Shown: positions 34,127 through 44,388, numbered from the stretch's first letter. The stretch: DNA of 64,000 bases from Dyella monticola (GCF_003363155.1 NZ_QRBE01000007.1:173423-237422), one strand, 5' to 3'. Numbers and translations are program-made. Notes: generated by a model from the sequence alone, not told the origin.

Positions 34127-37100
34127 GCGCAGAGACCCCGTGCGCGAACATGCGGTCCATGGCCTCGATGAGGGCAAGCGGTAATCGTTCGGCATGCACG
34201 CCGTGTCCCGCCTGATCCACGCCGCGCAGGTAGAGGTAGAGAACGCCGCCGATATGCCGTTCATAGTCGTAGCCGGGCAATCGCGCGCGGAGCAGGCGAT
34301 GCAGGGCCAGCGTGTAAAGGGCGTATTGAAGGTCGTAGCGGGATTGCAGCGTGGCCTCGCGCATGGCGAGCGGCGTATAAGCGGCGGTGTTATCGCCGAG
34401 CCAGTTGGATTTGTAGTCGACCACGTAATAGCGGCCGTGTTGCTCCATGATCAGGTCGATAAATCCTTTGAACATGCCATGGATGCGGTTGGACGGCAGC
34501 GTAGGTCGAGGCAATCCTTCCAGCGTGTGCCGTGTGACCAGCTGATCGAGCTGTTGCGCATCCACGCGATGGGCTTCAAACCAGAATTCCAGTTCCGCTT
34601 GATAACGCGTGCGATCCGTGAGCTCGGCCAGCTTCAGCGTGCCGCCGTCGGGTAACGCCAACGGTGTGTGCAGCAGCGATGGCAGCCACTGCCTGAGCGG
34701 CGAAATCCACGCTTGCCAGCCACGCCGCTGACAGCGGCGCGCGATTTGCTGCTCGAGTGTCGCGGAATCATGGGCGATGTGTGCGAAACCCGCCTCGGCC
34801 ACCCATTCGAGCAGGTCGTGCAAAAACGTACCGGGTTCGGCGCCGCGCGGAAAAGCGTGCATGCCGTAGTTGGTGTCGCTGGCTGTCCAATCGCTGTCGT
34901 CGCGGGCCGCTTCGGTGAGCACGTCTTGGTTGGCAGTTTCCGGCACGGCTTGCCGCGTCGGTTCGCCGTCACTGTGGGTGAGTGCGCTGTAGCTGGCTAT
35001 CCACCAGGGTTCGGGCGGAAACAGGGTGTACTGCCGTGCTTGCCGTCGGTGCCGCGCGTGGCGTTGCGGATGGTAGCTTTGCATGCTCGCCGGTTCGGTT
35101 GCCACGTGAACGTGGATGTGAGGCGAATCGCCACGCAGCGCTTGGAGACGGGGCAAAAGATCGTCAGGCTCGATCGGCTCTCCACCGGCAAGTACGTAAC
35201 CCAACGCGGCGCGATGCAAGCGCGACGCACGGCTTTGCCCTTCCGTAACACATGCAACGCCGAGCCAGCACGCATGCTCAGCGCGGGTGAGGGCGACATA
35301 GAGCAAGCGCAAGTCTTCCTGCATGCGCTCGCGTTGCATCCGACTTTGTACGTCGTCATCCGGCAGAAGATCGATCCACACCTGCCCGTGATCGTCATGC
35401 CAGGGTGATGCGCTGTCTTTGCTCGCATCCTGACAGCGGCATACGAAGGGTAGTATCACCAGCGGATATTGCAGGCCCTTGGATTTGTGGATGGTGATGA
35501 CTTTTACGAGGTCTGCCTCGCTTTCCAGTCGAACCACTTGTTCTTCGGTGGTCTGCGCGTTGCCTTCATCCGCACGCACCATTTGCGCGGTGAGATAGCG
35601 GATCAGCGCGTATTCGCCATCGAGGTTGGCAGCGGCGTGCTGAAGCAATTCGGCCAGGTGCTGCAGGTTGGTCAGCACGCGCTCGCCGGTTGGCTTGGCG
35701 AGCAGACGCGCGGGCAGGTCGAAAGCATGCAGCAGGTTATGCAACATGGCTAGCACGCCATGACGTTGCCACAGCGTTTGCAGTGCACGGAACTGTTCGC
35801 CGCACCATTCCCAGTAGGCTTCGTCATGATTGAGGCGATCCAGCTCCGCCAGGCTGCGCTCCATGGTCGCGCTGGCAAGTGCGGCGCGCATGGCACGGTC
35901 GGAGGCGGGCAGTGCGCATGCCTTGAGCCAAAGCAACACATCGGCGGCTTGTTCGGTGGCGTAGATGGAGTCCCGCTCCGATAGATAAACGCTTGCCACG
36001 CGGCGTTGCCATAGTGCGGAGCGCATGCAGGCGGCTTCTTTTCGATCACGCACAAGCACGGCGATATCGCTTGGCCGCAGCGGCGTCGACGCGCCCGCCG
36101 CGTCGCGAAAAACACAGCGCCCGGCTTGCGCGGCCTGCAGCAGGTCAACGATTTGGGCCGCGGCATGGGCGCTGGCGATGTCCCGATAAGCGCCCATATT
36201 CATGGGTTTTTCGCTTGGGAATACCTGCAGATGCAAGGCCGCGATCGGTTCGCCGTCATAGCGAAGGCTCTGCGTGTTGCCGGCGGCATGGGCGGGTTGG
36301 AAGGCAAGGCCGTGCTCATCGTGTCCAAACGCGAATGCACCGAGCGGCCATTGGTCGGCATGCTCGAACACGCGGTTCACGGCGTCGACCAGCGGTGGGG
36401 TGGAGCGGTAATTGGTAGTCAGTGTCCAGGTGGGCGATTGCGCCTGATCGCGTGCCGCAAGATAGGTGTGGATATCCGCGCCGCGAAAGCCGTAGATGGC
36501 TTGCTTCGGATCACCGATCAGTAACAATGCCGTGCCAGCGCGATCTGCGTAGATACGCTGGAAGATGCGCCATTGCAGTGGATCGGTGTCCTGAAATTCA
36601 TCGATCAGGGCGACCGGATAGTGGGCAGCGAGCGTATCGGTAAGCGGCGTACCATGCGGGCCGGTCAAGGCTTCGTCGAGTTGACGCAGCATATCGTCGA
36701 AACCCGGCTTGGCCTGACGGTCACGGATGCGGTCGATATGCTCGGCGATGCGCGGGATGGCATGGGAAAGCAATAAGGGCTTGAGCGGTGGTTCCGCGTT
36801 CCAGACTTCCAGCAGTGTCTGGATAGCAGCGAAGGCGGCGTGTTGCGGCGGTGTCTTGCCTTTGCCGGTGGCGGCGGTGATTTTCTCTTGCGTATAACGC
36901 TTGAGCAGATCGCTGTTCGACGATGCGCCGTGCGCCCATTCGCGCAGTGCCACCATGTCGCTTTGTACGGTGGCGGGTTTGAAGCTGCGGTTGTCCAATA
37001 ATTTGGACTGAGCTGCGGCGACCAGCAGCGGCTCGATCACATCCACCTCAGCCAGCCAGCGTGCCCGGGCTGTTTGCTCGGCGTCGAGTCGTGGCGCCTG

Positions 37101-37772
37101 ACGCTGTCGCAACACCTGCGCCAAGTCATTCACGTTCGGCAGCGGCTGGCCCTGTATGCGAATGCGGGAGAAGGCCTGGCGCAGCAGGGGGCTTATGGCG
37201 TATTGCAGTGCTTGCGGCGTTCGCCATAGCGTGGCGACGCAGGCGGCTCCCGCTTCATCCAGCGGTGCATAAAAGCGTCGCCAATAGTCGCGTACCGCTT
37301 CGGACAGGCGCGCGTTTTCGTCGGCCACCTCATCAGGCGACTCGCTGCCTTCGAACGCATGCTGCGCCAGCATGCGCTGCGCCCAGCCGTGGATCGTGTG
37401 GATAGCCGCTTCATCCATCCACTGGGCGGCCAGCTCCAGTCGACGTGCAGCAGCGGAGCGCTCATCGGCGCCTGGGTAGTGGGCGATCAAGCGTTGCAGA
37501 AATGCATCCGCGTCGTGCTGGCCTCGAAATGCTGCCGCGGCATCGGCAAGACGATCGCGAATGCGCTCGCGCAGCTCTGCGGTGGCGGCGCGGGTGAACG
37601 TGACCACGAGAATCTGACGCGGCAGTTGCGCGGGTTGCCCCCCATGCCCAAGCACCAGCCGCAGATACAGCGCGGCCAGCGTCCAGGTCTTGCCGGTTCC
37701 GGCGCTTGCCTCGATCAAGCGAATATCGTGCAGTGGCAGGGATAGCGGGTCGAGCGCGGCCGTCGTCATCAT
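34116..37772 (-). CDS. recB: Exodeoxyribonuclease V beta subunit RecB
   Basis: A 1218-residue protein from the ATG at 37772, whose ATGA overlaps the recC stop. It is a UvrD-like SF1A helicase with ASAGTGKTWTLAALYLRL (Walker A, residues 23-29) and VALIDEFQDTDPLQWRIFQRIY (motif II), plus QAIYGFRGADIHTYLAARD and VITIHKSKGLQYP (motif V) and LLYVALTRAEH (motif VI). The C-terminal ~200 residues are the nuclease domain, with MFKGFIDLI and YYVVDYKSNWLG, the PD-(D/E)xK signature. It unwinds 3'-5' and cuts both strands. Order recC-recB-recD with overlaps indicates one transcript. Confidence 0.95.
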   Translation of the reverse strand: MMTTAALDPLSLPLHDIRLIEASAGTGKTWTLAALYLRLVLGHGGQPAQLPRQILVVTFTRAATAELRERIRDRLADAAAAFRGQHDADAFLQRLIAHYPGADERSAAARRLELAAQWMDEAAIHTIHGWAQRMLAQHAFEGSESPDEVADENARLSEAVRDYWRRFYAPLDEAGAACVATLWRTPQALQYAISPLLRQAFSRIRIQGQPLPNVNDLAQVLRQRQAPRLDAEQTARARWLAEVDVIEPLLVAAAQSKLLDNRSFKPATVQSDMVALREWAHGASSNSDLLKRYTQEKITAATGKGKTPPQHAAFAAIQTLLEVWNAEPPLKPLLLSHAIPRIAEHIDRIRDRQAKPGFDDMLRQLDEALTGPHGTPLTDTLAAHYPVALIDEFQDTDPLQWRIFQRIYADRAGTALLLIGDPKQAIYGFRGADIHTYLAARDQAQSPTWTLTTNYRSTPPLVDAVNRVFEHADQWPLGAFAFGHDEHGLAFQPAHAAGNTQSLRYDGEPIAALHLQVFPSEKPMNMGAYRDIASAHAAAQIVDLLQAAQAGRCVFRDAAGASTPLRPSDIAVLVRDRKEAACMRSALWQRRVASVYLSERDSIYATEQAADVLLWLKACALPASDRAMRAALASATMERSLAELDRLNHDEAYWEWCGEQFRALQTLWQRHGVLAMLHNLLHAFDLPARLLAKPTGERVLTNLQHLAELLQHAAANLDGEYALIRYLTAQMVRADEGNAQTTEEQVVRLESEADLVKVITIHKSKGLQYPLVILPFVCRCQDASKDSASPWHDDHGQVWIDLLPDDDVQSRMQRERMQEDLRLLYVALTRAEHACWLGVACVTEGQSRASRLHRAALGYVLAGGEPIEPDDLLPRLQALRGDSPHIHVHVATEPASMQSYHPQRHARHRRQARQYTLFPPEPWWIASYSALTHSDGEPTRQAVPETANQDVLTEAARDDSDWTASDTNYGMHAFPRGAEPGTFLHDLLEWVAEAGFAHIAHDSATLEQQIARRCQRRGWQAWISPLRQWLPSLLHTPLALPDGGTLKLAELTDRTRYQAELEFWFEAHRVDAQQLDQLVTRHTLEGLPRPTLPSNRIHGMFKGFIDLIMEQHGRYYVVDYKSNWLGDNTAAYTPLAMREATLQSRYDLQYALYTLALHRLLRARLPGYDYERHIGGVLYLYLRGVDQAGHGVHAERLPLALIEAMDRMFAHGVSAHVA

Positions 37773-40700
37773 GCGTCTGCTTCTGGCATGGTTGCGTCGA
37801 GCAAAGGACGATAAAGCGAAAGCCAGTGCTCGAAGCCATCGGCATGCAGTGCGGAAAAGCTGCGCCAGGTGCGCGCGAGGCACGGTTCGCGACGCATCTC
37901 ACCCGGTGGTGCATCGGGTGCATCACTGCCTTCATAGCATAGGCGCGCCACCTCGAAGGGTGTCTTCTTTTCGCCTGCAAGCAACCATGCATAAGCGGTA
38001 CGGCAGGCGATCGGGAGCGGTGCCTGCATCCCGGCTTTCCACGCATCCAGCAGCGCGTTTAGAAGTGCGGTCGCTTCGTCGCGATCGACGGCCTGCACAG
38101 TGACGGCGTCATCCGGTGCAAAGAAGCGGCTGCTGAACGCAATGCCCTGCGCGTTTGCCATCAGTTGAAGCACCCACGCTTGCACCAGCCTGTGGTACTG
38201 GATCGCACCGCTCTGTCGCACTTTGCCCGGCATGGGAAGCAACCGTACGAGCGTACCGTCACCGCCCGTTCGCAGGTCATCGAGCCATCCTTCGAGCTTG
38301 AGGCCGTGATGAACGTGGTGTAGCTCGCGCGCAGCCACAGGAAGCGGCCAGCGCGCTGTAGCAGCGCGCCAGCGTCGCAGGATGTGCTGTGCATCATCGC
38401 CGATATCATCCACCGCCAACGCGCCGAAACCGCCGGCGGGCAGCAGGCCTTGTTGCTCAAGGTGCGCGGCCGCATCGGCGAGAGCGGCCTGGGTGCTTGC
38501 ATGTTCTGCTTTTAGCGCGCTTTCCAGCAATGCCTGCGTAGCGGTGTAATGCTCGAGGTTGTTCAGTGCGAAAGGCTCCTCATCCTCCAGGCCACTGTCG
38601 ATACCCTCGAAACGGACTTTCAGTCGTTCGGCGTAAAAGCAGGTAACCGGCCGGGCGAGAAAACGCTGCAACGCGCCGATATCCAATACAGGCTCCGCTT
38701 GCCAGGGTCGTAGCGGCGTCGCATCTGTCGTAGCGGCAGGACGATGCGCATGGGCCCATTCCGATGCATAAGTAAAAAGCCCGGATGCCGGATCGCCATC
38801 GATGTAGCGCGAACTGAACGGCTGCAAGGGATGCACGGTCGTGATGGCGTCCAGCAGGTGCTTATGTGACGAAGCATCATCATCGGCATCCGGCCCATGC
38901 CATCCGGCAGCGAGATAATCACGCAATTGGCCGACCAGCACCGAGGGAGGCAATTCACTGTTATCGCGTACGCTATGACCGACCCAGCTGATATGCAGCA
39001 CGTCGCGCGCAGAAAGCAGTGCCTCGAGGAACATGTAACGGTCATCATCCCGTCGCGAACGATCCCCAGGCCGGTAGTGGCCCGCCACCGCCATCAGATC
39101 AAAATCGGGCGGAGAAACGCGACGCGGGTAATCCTCATCGTTCATGCCAAGCAGGCACACCACGCGAAAAGGAATCGCGCGCATCGGCATCAGCGTTCCA
39201 AAGTTTACTGCGCCGCCCATGAAGCGTTGCGACAAGTGGTTCTGGTCGATGGTTTGCAGCCAGTCTTCGCGCACGATGGAAAGGGGTATCGGTTGAGCGA
39301 AACGTGCCTCGTGACAGGCGTCCAGCCAGGTGTCGAGCGCGCTGTCCAGGCGATCGATGCGCAGGGCGTCTGCTTCGTCGTTACGGGTGTCGAACCCATC
39401 GCGCAGCAGGCGGCGAAGGCGATCGCCCCATTGCACCGGCGTGGCGGGCGAGGCGAACACGCGCCAATAGTGCCCGAGCATATCGAGCAGCTGACTCAGC
39501 GGCCCCAACAGCTCGGCATCGAGACCGCCGATCTCTGCGTAAGGCGCGATCGTGCCCAGCGAAGGGCCGTCACCCGTCGCGTACCCGAGCAGCATGCGAC
39601 GCAGGCCGAAGCGCCAGCTGTTCTTTTCGTCGGGCGGTACGCCGAGTGCCTGCTTCTGTTGTCCGTCCAAGCCCCAACGGATGCCGGATTCTGCGATCCA
39701 TCGTCGCAGCAGGGGCAGGCTGTCTTCGGCGACGCCAAAGCGGCGACGCAGCGATGGTACATCCAGCAAGTCCAATACGTCGCTAGCGGTAAAGCGCGAT
39801 TCTTCCAAGCTAAGCAGACGTTCCAGCGCCGTGAGCAGCGGCGAGGCGCCACGCCCAGGCTGATCGGCCACGCTGTAGGGCAGGTAGCGGGGATCATCGC
39901 TGGCGATGCGCCCAAACACGGCTTGCACGTGCGGGGCGTAAGTGCGGATGTCCGGCACCATCACCATCACGTCGCGTGGGGCCAGCGGGCGACCTTCGCG
40001 CGCGGCGTGCTCAAACAGCGCGAGCAACTGGTCGTGCAGAATTTCCACCTCGCGCTGGGGGCTGTGCGCCACATGGCAATGCAGGGAGGTTGTATCCGGC
40101 AGCGGTTTGCGCAGCGTGCGGTCGATGGGTATCGGTTCCAGATCGAGCACAGCCTGCTGCACCTGATGCAGGAGGCTGTCGCTGCCACACGGTTGGAACA
40201 CATCGATGCTGCGCTTGATGGAACTGAACTGCTGGCGATAGCGCTCGGGTTGGTCAAACGCATCGAGCTGGCGCAGGAAATCGCGACCCTGTTTTCCCCA
40301 GGCCGCTAATAACGGATGCGCATGCAGATGCAAATCCTCGTACCGCGGTTGCGAAGGCAATCCAGGTTTGTTCGGGTGCCTGCGATGTTCGGTGAGCAGC
40401 AGTTCACGATCTTCGATGATGTCCGCCCAGTAATGCCGGCATGGATTGGTCACCAGCAACAGGATCTGGCAGACGCGCGCCATGGCCGCGAGCGCCTCCA
40501 GCACTTGTTGCGGCAGCGAGGTGACGCCGAAAACGACGATGCGGCGCGGCAGCGTGCTGCCGAGGTCTGCCGATGGCATCTGCTGCATGAAGCGCCGATG
40601 CACGCCCGCACGGTGACTGTCCCGTTGTGCCGGGGGCACATCATCAAGCAGGAGTCGCCACAGTATGGGTTGCCAGCGCTGAGCATGCGGCAGGTCCATA

Positions 40701-41254
40701 ACGCGGTTGCGCCCACTGTCGCGGAGCACGTCGTTGCGATGTTCCCAGTCGTGCAGCCAATCGGCGCGAAATACCTGGTACTGATCGAACAGGTCGGCGA
40801 CCTGCATGGCGAGCCGGTACAGGCGCCGCCAATCGCCGCTTTCACCGAGCACCACGCGCAACGGGGCGAAAGCGGGCTCATCCATATGCTGCGGCAGCAG
40901 GCGCAGCAATCGCCATACCAGGCGCGATTTGTCGAACGGGGAGGTGGCGGGTACAGCGTCCTCGCCTAGCACGGCGCGATAGGCCGTCCACAGGAATCGG
41001 CCCGGCAATTGCATGTCGACCGCCGCGCAGATGCCCAGCCCGTCGGCGTGAACGGGCCTGGCGAGGGCAAGCTTCAACCATTGGGCGATGCCGTTGCTTT
41101 GCACCAGCATCACTTCGTTTTCCAACGGTTGCAGCGGGGTACGTTGCAACCAGGCCACCAGCAGGTCGCGCAAGTCTTCCTGGCGATTGCCGTGGATCAC
41201 CATCAGGCCGGGCTCGATGGGTTGAAAGTGAGGCTGATGCTTGGATGCACTCAC
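37769..41254 (-). CDS. recC: Exodeoxyribonuclease V gamma subunit RecC
   Basis: A 1161-residue protein starting at a GTG (41254). It matches the RecC plan: an opening PGLMVIHGNRQEDLRDLLVAWLQ, a degenerate helicase pair without intact Walker motifs, GNPFRVVCLLGMNDEDYPR-like ends, and a C-terminal inactive nuclease-like domain. RecC holds the RecB and RecD motors together and recognises Chi, which in E. coli is read by its central tunnel. An inner ATG at codon 18 is an alternative start. Divergent from the MASE1 gene across 382 bp. Confidence 0.94.
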   Translation of the reverse strand: MSASKHQPHFQPIEPGLMVIHGNRQEDLRDLLVAWLQRTPLQPLENEVMLVQSNGIAQWLKLALARPVHADGLGICAAVDMQLPGRFLWTAYRAVLGEDAVPATSPFDKSRLVWRLLRLLPQHMDEPAFAPLRVVLGESGDWRRLYRLAMQVADLFDQYQVFRADWLHDWEHRNDVLRDSGRNRVMDLPHAQRWQPILWRLLLDDVPPAQRDSHRAGVHRRFMQQMPSADLGSTLPRRIVVFGVTSLPQQVLEALAAMARVCQILLLVTNPCRHYWADIIEDRELLLTEHRRHPNKPGLPSQPRYEDLHLHAHPLLAAWGKQGRDFLRQLDAFDQPERYRQQFSSIKRSIDVFQPCGSDSLLHQVQQAVLDLEPIPIDRTLRKPLPDTTSLHCHVAHSPQREVEILHDQLLALFEHAAREGRPLAPRDVMVMVPDIRTYAPHVQAVFGRIASDDPRYLPYSVADQPGRGASPLLTALERLLSLEESRFTASDVLDLLDVPSLRRRFGVAEDSLPLLRRWIAESGIRWGLDGQQKQALGVPPDEKNSWRFGLRRMLLGYATGDGPSLGTIAPYAEIGGLDAELLGPLSQLLDMLGHYWRVFASPATPVQWGDRLRRLLRDGFDTRNDEADALRIDRLDSALDTWLDACHEARFAQPIPLSIVREDWLQTIDQNHLSQRFMGGAVNFGTLMPMRAIPFRVVCLLGMNDEDYPRRVSPPDFDLMAVAGHYRPGDRSRRDDDRYMFLEALLSARDVLHISWVGHSVRDNSELPPSVLVGQLRDYLAAGWHGPDADDDASSHKHLLDAITTVHPLQPFSSRYIDGDPASGLFTYASEWAHAHRPAATTDATPLRPWQAEPVLDIGALQRFLARPVTCFYAERLKVRFEGIDSGLEDEEPFALNNLEHYTATQALLESALKAEHASTQAALADAAAHLEQQGLLPAGGFGALAVDDIGDDAQHILRRWRAATARWPLPVAARELHHVHHGLKLEGWLDDLRTGGDGTLVRLLPMPGKVRQSGAIQYHRLVQAWVLQLMANAQGIAFSSRFFAPDDAVTVQAVDRDEATALLNALLDAWKAGMQAPLPIACRTAYAWLLAGEKKTPFEVARLCYEGSDAPDAPPGEMRREPCLARTWRSFSALHADGFEHWLSLYRPLLDATMPEADA

Positions 41255-41636
41255 GGCGGGCTGCGCTTCCTTGTTGTTATGTACTGGTGCCTGGGGATGC
41301 TCCGATCACTCAGGGCGTCCCGAAGAGCAGGTGTTTGATGCCAGATTGCCTGATGCCGGTCGCGCGGCTTGCGACGGGGATTTTAGCCGTAATCGCCGAT
41401 CGGCTGCCCTGGCGTGCACGGGCCGGCGGGTGAGGCCGTACCTTTAATCTGATTTCGATCCCTGTGATCTGCATCGCAAAAATTCACTCGCAGACTGCGC
41501 GATGTGCGCAACGGCGAAGATTCCACGCCAGGAAGGGCTCGCGCTTCACTGTGGTTTCACGCCTGCAATCCAATGATCGCGCCGTTTGGACGTCCAATGC
41601 GGGGTGGGGCGCCGTTCGAATAATATGGGGTGATCG
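41255..41636. other. Intergenic region, divergent recC / MASE1 gene
   Basis: About 380 bases with no gene I believe; open frames here have no recognisable family pattern. It must hold the promoters of both the recC operon (minus) and the MASE1 gene (plus). I see no obvious inverted repeats or riboswitch-like structure. Confidence 0.5.
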
Positions 41637-43238
41637 ATGGGGAAGGCACTTTGGGAGAGACCGTGGTTTCGCCATGTCGCCATTGCCTTGGGGTATGGGC
41701 TGGCCGTGGTGGTGTTTCGAGTACTGTCGGTGTCGCATTGGATGATTCTTGACGGTTTGCGGCTCGCTGTCTTCTTGCTCGCCCCGTACCGTTATTGGCC
41801 TGCACTGCTGGTGGGTGAGTCGGGTTATTTCATCTATCTCAGTTTTGAGTGCCTCGACGATTGGGGCGCGCCGTGGGCAGCGGTCAACCTCGTACCGCCC
41901 AGTGTCTTCCTGTTGCCGCTCATCTATTGGGCCCGTGAGCAATGGCCTCCCGTCAGCAAGGCGGTCGTCAACATTGCTGCGCTGCTTGGCTGCGCGCTGT
42001 TGATGAGTTTCATTGGCACCCTCAGGGATGTTCTGATGGTCCGGATCATGCATTTGCCGGCGGACTACGTGGTGAACTATGGCGCGTTAGCCGCACGCTG
42101 CTTCATCGGTGACTACCTGGGTGTCCTTACGGTTACGCCACTGGTTCTGGTCATCCATCAGCAGCTATCCGAGGAAGGCGGCTGGCGCCGCATCCGTGAC
42201 AGGATTGCCGGTAGTCGCCTGGTTTTCGAAAGTGCCTGCGTCGGCTTACCCGTGCTGGTGTTTCTCCTCGGGCTTGGCATGTTGGCTCCGGCTCCATCGG
42301 AAACACGGCAGTTGGCGCAAATTGCCATGTTCCTGCCGGTCGTGTGGCTGGCGTTTCGTCACGGTTGGCAAGGCGCGGCAGTGGGAGGCATGGTTGCGAG
42401 CTGTGCCATCAAGATCTTGATGCCGGCGCTCTACGATCATCATACGATTCAAGCGGAGATTCTCGTCGCCTTTGCCATATCCAGTATGTTGCTGATGGGT
42501 GCGCGCATTGCGGCGCTCGATCGCCGCGCCGAACAGGAACAGGTCGACGTGCGTATGGCGCTTGCGCTCGCGCAGCGTAATGTTTACATCGGCGAAATGC
42601 AGTTGCGCATGGCATCGCAAACACTGGAGCAAGTGCGGGAAACCATCCAGGTGGGTTTTACGATGATGTTAGGTCGCCTGCGGCATTTGCAGCCGGCGGT
42701 GGATGACCGTGGCTATCAGCGCCATGCGTTGGCCGCGCAAGAGCAGTTGCATCGGCTCGCGGACAGCCTGTACCCCGTTTCGGCACCCGGAAGGGGGTTG
42801 CCAACCGCATTGCGCGACGGTGCGATGGTGCGGCTGCTGAACGATGCGGGGCTGCTTTATTCGTGCGATGTCCGTGGTCAGCTGAGTCACTTATCGAATG
42901 CGCTGCGCATGACCATTTATCGCATCGTCTGCGAAGCCATCACGGATGCGTGTTCAAAAAGGGACGTGAGCGGCGTTCGTGTCCAGATTCGATACATCGA
43001 ACACGATGGGCGCCGTGGTGTCATGGTCAGAGTGTGTCTTGCCGCCGATCCGATTCGCCTGGTGCATATCCATTGGGATGAGCTTTTGGCGGGCGTTGCA
43101 CGGACGAGTAGCGGCCTGGGTTTGCGCGCCATTCAAGATCGTGCCGCCACGTTTGAAGGGCGGGCCAAAATGCATACGTCGGCGCAAGGCCGACGTATCA
43201 GCGCGTTGTTGCTGGAGCCCGTGACCGGCGGCGGCTAG
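41637..43238 (+). CDS. MASE1-domain sensor protein with degenerate histidine-kinase C-terminus
   Basis: A 533-residue membrane protein. The first ~300 residues are a MASE1 domain with 8-9 hydrophobic spans (AIALGYGLAVVVFRVLSVSHWM ... YGALAARCFIGDYLGVLTVTPL is shortened here to GDYLGVLTVTPLVLV). A cytoplasmic coiled region (~315-370) follows. The C-terminal ~150 residues resemble a HATPase_c domain: TIYRIVCEAITDACSKRDVSG replaces the N box (normally E-x-x-x-N-A-x-[KR]-H), and GLGLRAIQDRAATFEGRAKMHT matches the G2/lid end. No E-[RL]-H-D type phosphoacceptor His is visible. It is therefore likely a pseudokinase or a divergent phosphatase-type sensor. No response regulator is adjacent. Confidence 0.7.
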   Translation: MGKALWERPWFRHVAIALGYGLAVVVFRVLSVSHWMILDGLRLAVFLLAPYRYWPALLVGESGYFIYLSFECLDDWGAPWAAVNLVPPSVFLLPLIYWAREQWPPVSKAVVNIAALLGCALLMSFIGTLRDVLMVRIMHLPADYVVNYGALAARCFIGDYLGVLTVTPLVLVIHQQLSEEGGWRRIRDRIAGSRLVFESACVGLPVLVFLLGLGMLAPAPSETRQLAQIAMFLPVVWLAFRHGWQGAAVGGMVASCAIKILMPALYDHHTIQAEILVAFAISSMLLMGARIAALDRRAEQEQVDVRMALALAQRNVYIGEMQLRMASQTLEQVRETIQVGFTMMLGRLRHLQPAVDDRGYQRHALAAQEQLHRLADSLYPVSAPGRGLPTALRDGAMVRLLNDAGLLYSCDVRGQLSHLSNALRMTIYRIVCEAITDACSKRDVSGVRVQIRYIEHDGRRGVMVRVCLAADPIRLVHIHWDELLAGVARTSSGLGLRAIQDRAATFEGRAKMHTSAQGRRISALLLEPVTGGG

Positions 43239-43262
43239 CGACGCCGGTCGGCCGGGGCGCGC

Positions 43263-43706
43263 TCAAGGAGAGCCGCCACTCCCGCATTGCTCCGGATCCT
43301 GGCAGGGATCATCGCTGGTGCTGGCAGCATTCAGCGCCGCAATGCCGTTGCTCGTGGGCGTAACACTTATCACAGTGGCATTGTCGCGATAGACCGTGAT
43401 CGCCCGGCTGCTCTGCGTTGGCTGCGTCGAAACGTACTGAGCGAACCTCCCAATCGGCAACGTAATGAATTGCCCGCCAGCCGTGCCCACAGCACCGATG
43501 ACGTTGCCATTGAGATCGTTGACCTGGATGTACTTGACGCCGTTCAAAACAAATACGTAGACATGCCAGTTCGGGCTTGCGCTTACATCCGCGGCATTCG
43601 GCCATGCTTGGCCAAGACCTGTTGCAGAGGGTTCGCTGGCAGTCGCCAGCACGGGTAAACCTACGGCCAGAAGTATGCCGAGCGCGGCGCGAGTCAACTT
43701 TTGCAT
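43263..43706 (-). CDS. Small secreted protein of unknown function
   Basis: A 147-residue protein from the ATG at 43706, with AAGGGG 8 nt upstream. A signal peptide (LTRAALGILLAVGLPVLATA) precedes a mature part of ~120 residues with beta-rich character (WHVYVFVLNGVKYIQVND, NVIGAVGTAGGQFITLPIG). Two Cys lie near the end (DDPCQDPEQCGSG), which may pair. I recognise no family. It stands alone, convergent with the MASE1 gene (24 bp between stops). A periplasmic or secreted location is supported by the signal; the function is not deducible. Confidence 0.65.
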   Translation of the reverse strand: MQKLTRAALGILLAVGLPVLATASEPSATGLGQAWPNAADVSASPNWHVYVFVLNGVKYIQVNDLNGNVIGAVGTAGGQFITLPIGRFAQYVSTQPTQSSRAITVYRDNATVISVTPTSNGIAALNAASTSDDPCQDPEQCGSGGSP

Positions 43707-44149
43707 GATTGTTCCCCTTGCTCTAATGATGAGTGAGATTGAGGTACACCGGAATCTAGCTCCGCCCCCGCGCTGGAAAGGTGACGCCGCGTGGGGGACA
43801 AGAACGCTATTCAGCAAGCCACAGGGGTACGTGATGGGGCTGTGAATGCCCTTCCTTGAGGCCACGTGCACGGCCTCCCCAGGAGCTGGGAAGGGTAAAA
43901 GCGCCTTCGCGAGAGTTTGCGGTCGGGTGGGTGCGAAAAAGTCGGACTTATGTCCTTTGCGCGCAACGACGTCGGTTTTCCGCGTGCAAGACGAAAGCAC
44001 CGACTTGCCTGATTCGTTCTTTGTTGTCATTGCCGTATTGGCAGGAATGACGGGTTTCGTGTTGCGGTTAACCGCGAGGTCCCGCGAGTCGAGATGGCGC
44101 GAAACGTTTGCCAAAGAGCTCGCCGCAACGATGCGCCGCCGTCGGTTCA
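43707..44149. other. Intergenic region without genes
   Basis: About 440 bases between the secreted-protein gene and the tRNA-Ala terminator. It should hold the promoter of the secreted-protein gene at its left end. I see no other structure. A long + strand frame running through here and the tRNA is an artefact, since it translates the tRNA itself. Confidence 0.5.
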
Positions 44150-44194
44150 CCCAAAGCAAAACAGCGCTTACGCCGCGAGGCATGAAGCGCTGTT
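44150..44194 (-). terminator. Rho-independent terminator of tRNA-Ala
   Basis: AACAGCGCTT (44185-44194 read on the minus strand) and AAGCGCTGTT (44160-44169) form a perfect 10-bp stem around a 15-nt loop, followed on the minus strand by TTTTGCTTTG. It lies just beyond the tRNA-Ala 3' end. Confidence 0.8.
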
Positions 44195-44207
44195 CGTCTG
44201 GAATGAA

Positions 44208-44283
44208 TGGTGGAGCGGAGGAGGATCGAACTCCCGACCTCTGCATTGCGAACGCAGCGCTCTCCCAGCTGAGCTACCGCCCC
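44208..44283 (-). tRNA. tRNA-Ala(CGC)
   Basis: A 76-nt cloverleaf with encoded CCA: acceptor GGGGCGG / CCGCTCC, D-arm GCTC-AGCTGGGA-GAGC, anticodon arm CTGCG-TTCGCAA-TGCAG giving anticodon CGC (reads GCG), T-arm GGGAGTTCGATCCTCCT. It follows RNase D on the same strand after about 105 bp. Its 3' half is echoed by the relic at 25181-25233. Confidence 0.97.
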
Positions 44284-44388
44284 ACGCGAGCTGCACATGG
44301 TAGCAGCGGAGGCGGCGGCGAGCCAAGCCCTGGCCGGCCGCCCACCATGGAACGGCGAGCCACGGCGGATCGCGCTTGGCCCGTATTT

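Noticed and set aside
25181..44283. Idea that one element spans from the tRNA-Ala relic to the intact tRNA-Ala
   Set aside because: The interval holds recBCD, pilus and sensor genes of ordinary chromosomal type and an intact tRNA-Thr, so a 19-kb mobile element is not supported. The relic is more likely an old insertion scar.
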